The notes under the pieces: generated by a model
Told to the model about the DNA's origin: nothing
Databases searched by the model: none
What the model saw: the letters and a program-made list of their open reading frames with translations, nothing else
In this document: piece by piece, positions 6,649-9,454 of the stretch
How the letters are laid out: each line of letters starts with the position of its first letter
How positions within the stretch are numbered: position 1 is the first letter of the stretch
From: Gammaproteobacteria bacterium
GTDB lineage: Bacteria; Pseudomonadota; Gammaproteobacteria; Arenicellales; JAHEKD01
Assembly: GCA_024638545.1 (NCBI GenBank)
Contig: JAHEKD010000052.1
Location: 1-9,454 of the forward strand
Length of the DNA stretch: 9,454 nucleotides
Reading direction: 5' to 3'
Program-made: the position numbers and the translations under genes

Positions 6649-7929
6649 ATGGCAATCACTTATCTAAAAAAAGCGGCAAAACAGGCATCGACTAACGATG
6701 AAAAAACCAATCAGATCGTTTCCGGAATGCTCCATGAAATTGAGCAAAATGGTGAAGCGGCAGCGCTTAAATACTCTCAGGATCTTGACGGTTACAGTGG
6801 AGATGTCATTGTCTCTGCGGAACATATCGAGCGGGCAAAATCCCTGATATCCGACCAGCTAAAAAAGGATATTGCCTTTGCATATGAGCGTGTTACTAAT
6901 TTTGCAAAAGCACAAAAAGACTCTATTTCAGAATTTGAGACAGAAGTATTTCCGGGCATGTGGTGCGCGCAAAAAATCATCCCGCTTAACACCGCTGGTT
7001 GTTATGTGCCTGGCGGACGTTATGCACACGTGGCCTCAGCTATCATGAGCATCGGTACCGCAAAAGTGGCGGGGGTTAAAAATATTGTTGCATGTTCGGC
7101 ACCAAAAGACGAGCACGGAATAGATCCCGGCATACTCTATACTATGGATTTATGTGGCGCCGACTATATCCTCAACATGGGCGGCGTGCAGGGCATTGCT
7201 GCGATGGCCAATGGCCTGTTCACCGGTCACAAAGCCGATATTTTAGTCGGCCCTGGCAACCGTTTTGTTGCAGAGGCAAAACGGCAGCTGTTTGGGCGTG
7301 TCGGCATAGATCTTTTTGCCGGTCCAACAGAAGTTTTGATTATTGCTGATGAAAGTGCAGACCCTCACATGGTTGCTGTTGATCTTGTCGGACAGGCTGA
7401 GCACGGCCCGGATTCACCTTGCTGGTTAATCAGCAAATCAGAAAGCCTGGCGACAGACGTCATGAATGCAATGGATGCGCTTATACAAGACCTGCCTGAT
7501 ACGGCACGTAACGCCGCTGATACATCATGGAATGAGTATGGCGAAGTTGTCCTTTGTGATACTGACGATGAAGTCCTCAAGGTAAGTGATGAATATGCCG
7601 CTGAGCACCTTGAGCTGCACACTAAAAACGACCAGTGGTATGTGGACAATCTGACCAACTATGGTTCGCTGTTTATTGGAGAGGAAACAACCGTGGCGTT
7701 TGGAGATAAATGCTCCGGAACAAATCATATCCTGCCAACCAAGGGAGCAGGCAGGTATACAGGGGGGTTATCAGTGCATAAATTCTCGAAAGTGGTGACA
7801 ACACAGCGAATGATTCAGCAGGCCACCCGGGATGTGGCAGCCGTGTGCGGACGGATCTCCAGGCTTGAAGGCATGGAAGCACACGCTAGAACAGCGGATG
7901 CCAGAATTGAGAAATATTTCAGTAACTAA
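6649..7929 (+). CDS. hpsN: HpsN-like sulfopropanediol 3-dehydrogenase (histidinol dehydrogenase family)
   Basis: Predicted NAD+- and Zn2+-dependent four-electron oxidation of (R)-DHPS to (R)-sulfolactate. The 426 residues cover the full histidinol dehydrogenase fold: YVPGGRYAHVAS (119-130), ILVGPGNRFVAEAKR (198-212) and FAGPTEVLIIAD (223-234). The zinc/catalytic residues are present: Gln249 and His252 (GQAEHGPD), Glu319-His320 (AAEHLEL), Asp353 (FGDKCSGTNHILPT) and His412 (EAHAR). The RYTGGLSVHKF segment (369-379) is the kind of sequence I associate with HpsN-type rather than biosynthetic HisD. No other his genes are present, and the neighbours are a TRAP system, a sulfopyruvate decarboxylase and two sugar/alcohol dehydrogenases, all of which argue against histidine synthesis. 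AAGGA at 6638-6642 sits six bases before the ATG. Substrate specificity remains inferred. Confidence 0.82.
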   Translation: MAITYLKKAAKQASTNDEKTNQIVSGMLHEIEQNGEAAALKYSQDLDGYSGDVIVSAEHIERAKSLISDQLKKDIAFAYERVTNFAKAQKDSISEFETEVFPGMWCAQKIIPLNTAGCYVPGGRYAHVASAIMSIGTAKVAGVKNIVACSAPKDEHGIDPGILYTMDLCGADYILNMGGVQGIAAMANGLFTGHKADILVGPGNRFVAEAKRQLFGRVGIDLFAGPTEVLIIADESADPHMVAVDLVGQAEHGPDSPCWLISKSESLATDVMNAMDALIQDLPDTARNAADTSWNEYGEVVLCDTDDEVLKVSDEYAAEHLELHTKNDQWYVDNLTNYGSLFIGEETTVAFGDKCSGTNHILPTKGAGRYTGGLSVHKFSKVVTTQRMIQQATRDVAAVCGRISRLEGMEAHARTADARIEKYFSN

Positions 7930-7952
7930 TAATCTCGTCGTGCTGCGAATCC

Positions 7953-8726
7953 GTGTCTGATTACCTTGGAGGCCTGTTTTCACTAAAAAACAAGGTGGCC
8001 CTGGTTACCGGTGCCTCGTCAGGCATCGGCTACCATTTGTGCAGGGTTTATGCGAAAGCCGGTGCCCACGTGGTCGCCATCGCCAGACGCGAATCGCAGC
8101 TGATCGAGCTTAAGCAGACGATCATCAATGATGGCGGTTCAGCGGATGTTCTGGTTCGGGATTTATCGCTTAAACTGGATTTTCCAGAATTTGTTCGTGA
8201 TATCTCTTCAATTGCTGGATCGCCCGAGATCCTGATCAATGCTGCGGGTATAAACTTGAGGCAGTCCGCCGATGAAACCACAGTGGAAGACTGGTCAAAA
8301 ACGCTGGAATTAAATTTATCCGTACCCTTCTTCCTGGCACAGGCACTGGTCCCGGGCATGATTAATAAATCCTGCGGGCGCATCATCAATGTTGCTTCAC
8401 TACAGTCATTTCGGGCATTTGAAAACGGAATAGCCTACGGTGCGTCAAAAGGAGGTATTGCACAGCTTACGCGCGCAATGGCGCAGGCATGGTCCCGGAA
8501 ATCGATCACCGCAAACGCAATTGCACCCGGTTTTTTTCCAACTGAATTGACCCAGGCCGTATTTAACAACCAGACAGTTTTGAAACAGCATGCGGCGGCG
8601 ACGGCCATAGGTCGCAATGGTGAGATGCAGGACCTGGACGGTATTGCCATCTTTTTAGCTTCACCGGCCAGCGCATACATTACTGGCCAAATCATCGCAG
8701 TTGACGGAGGTTACCTGGCAAAATGA
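7953..8726 (+). CDS. SDR-family dehydrogenase (candidate HpsO-type DHPS or sulfolactate dehydrogenase)
   Basis: Classical short-chain dehydrogenase/reductase, 257 residues. Visible are the cofactor motif TGASSGIG (19-26), NAAG (97-100), Asn121, Ser149 and the YGASK catalytic pair Tyr162/Lys166, then APGFFPTE (191-198). The basic residues Arg45-Arg46 at the end of strand 2, without an Asp, hint at NADP(H), though this is weak. The best start is GTG at 7953, 23 bases after the HpsN-like stop and without a clear Shine-Dalgarno; a GGAGG at 7968-7972 inside the frame has no start codon at proper spacing. In Cupriavidus pinatubonensis the dehydrogenases HpsO/HpsP interconvert DHPS enantiomers before HpsN; an SDR/MDR pair here fits that. 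Oxidation of sulfolactate to sulfopyruvate is an alternative. Confidence 0.87.
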   Translation: MSDYLGGLFSLKNKVALVTGASSGIGYHLCRVYAKAGAHVVAIARRESQLIELKQTIINDGGSADVLVRDLSLKLDFPEFVRDISSIAGSPEILINAAGINLRQSADETTVEDWSKTLELNLSVPFFLAQALVPGMINKSCGRIINVASLQSFRAFENGIAYGASKGGIAQLTRAMAQAWSRKSITANAIAPGFFPTELTQAVFNNQTVLKQHAAATAIGRNGEMQDLDGIAIFLASPASAYITGQIIAVDGGYLAK

Positions 8727-9454
8727 AGGCGCTTGTATATACCGATGTAGAAGAATTAACCTACAAAGAAGTTGAAAATCCCAAGCCGATCGGCGATGAA
8801 CTCCTCATCGAGGTTAAAGCCGTGGGTATATGTGGGTCTGATCTGCATGCCTGGAAGGGACACGATGAACGTCGCCCTGCCCCGTTAATCCTGGGTCATG
8901 AAGTTGCCGGTGTGTCTTCAGACGGACAGCGTGTTACGGTTAATCCGCTGGTGACCTGCATGCAATGTTCATATTGCATTAGCGGGCGGACGAATTTATG
9001 CCCGCACCGCCAAATCCTGTCAATGTCGCCGCGCCAGGGAGGATTTGCACAATTCATCACCATACCGCGGCGTAACGTCGTACCCATACCTGACCATGTC
9101 GCCTATCATCAGGCCGCATTAGCTGAGCCTATCGCTGTTGCCTGGCACTGCATCAAGATCGCAATGGAGTTAAGTTACAAATCTATTGATAATTCGCAGC
9201 TACTGATTCTGGGTGGGGGCGCCATCGGCCTGGCCAGCGCACTGGTTGCGGCCCAATTTCAGGCGCCGGACATTTGGATAGCAGAAACCAATCCCGCTCG
9301 TCATGAGAAATTATCGAGCGCAGGAAATTTCAATATCTTCAACCCTGCCGTTGAGCTCACCTCCGGCAACAGCGATTTTGACATTATTATTGATGCCTTT
9401 GGCGGTTCTCAAACCCAGAGGTCGGCCAGCCGGCATGTCCGCCCCGGCGGTGTA
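8723..9454 (+). CDS. Zinc-dependent MDR alcohol dehydrogenase, 3' truncated by window (candidate HpsP-type)
   Basis: Medium-chain zinc dehydrogenase; 244 codons are visible and the frame is open at the right edge, so roughly 100 residues are likely missing compared with the usual 340-350. Catalytic zinc ligands are Cys37 (GICGSDLH) and His59-Glu60 (LGHEVAG). The structural zinc lobe has four cysteines at 79, 82, 85 and 93. AEP at 134-136 and the Rossmann motif GGGAIG (164-169) follow, and Glu188 at the end of strand 2 favours NAD(H). The ATG overlaps the SDR stop as ATGA (8723-8726), with GGAGG at 8706-8710, so translation is coupled. Sorbitol/threonine dehydrogenase-like members act on polyols, which agrees with a DHPS 2-dehydrogenase role, but the substrate cannot be read from the sequence. 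Confidence 0.9.
   Translation, partial: MKALVYTDVEELTYKEVENPKPIGDELLIEVKAVGICGSDLHAWKGHDERRPAPLILGHEVAGVSSDGQRVTVNPLVTCMQCSYCISGRTNLCPHRQILSMSPRQGGFAQFITIPRRNVVPIPDHVAYHQAALAEPIAVAWHCIKIAMELSYKSIDNSQLLILGGGAIGLASALVAAQFQAPDIWIAETNPARHEKLSSAGNFNIFNPAVELTSGNSDFDIIIDAFGGSQTQRSASRHVRPGGV

Noticed and set aside
6649..7929. Annotation as histidine-biosynthetic HisD.
   Set aside because: No other his gene is near, the gene lies in a sulfonate-type operon, and the RYTGGLSVHKF region points to the HpsN-like branch. An alignment would settle it.

Overview
The window looks like a chromosomal catabolic locus of a Gram-negative bacterium, probably a marine or aquatic member of the Pseudomonadota. The lineage is inferred from the gene families, the TRAP transporter, Shine-Dalgarno/sigma70-type signals and moderate GC, and it cannot be narrowed further. 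I see no IS element, CRISPR array, tRNA or rRNA. All genes read as intact except the last, which is cut by the right edge.

Layout. Positions 1-312 hold no gene I can support. A minus-strand pair follows: a LacI-family regulator (313-1347) and, upstream of it, a UspA-type universal stress protein (1408-1812). A 289-bp divergent intergenic region carries a strong-looking promoter with a perfect 18-bp palindrome (2064-2081) typical of LacI-family operators. From there a plus-strand operon runs to the right edge. It encodes a 72-residue two-helix membrane protein, the three subunits of a TRAP transporter (DctP with a Tat-like signal, DctQ, DctM), a single-chain sulfopyruvate decarboxylase-like ThDP enzyme (ComD+ComE in one polypeptide), a histidinol-dehydrogenase-family enzyme resembling sulfopropanediol 3-dehydrogenase HpsN, an SDR dehydrogenase, and a truncated zinc MDR dehydrogenase whose start overlaps the SDR stop (ATGA).

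Interpretation. The set fits uptake and oxidation of a C3 sulfonate, most likely 2,3-dihydroxypropane-1-sulfonate (DHPS), a product of sulfoquinovose breakdown and an abundant marine sulfonate. The TRAP system would import it. The SDR/MDR pair would interconvert DHPS enantiomers (HpsO/HpsP role) or oxidise sulfolactate. The HpsN-like enzyme would make sulfolactate, and the ComDE-like enzyme would turn sulfopyruvate into sulfoacetaldehyde. The step from sulfolactate to sulfopyruvate and the desulfonation step (Xsc or SuyAB) have no obvious gene here. They may lie beyond 9454, or one of the two dehydrogenases may do the former. The LacI-family protein is the likely substrate-responsive repressor, and the UspA protein may modulate the transporter as TeaD does for TeaABC. 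Family assignments come from motifs I can read; the substrate is inferred from gene combination.
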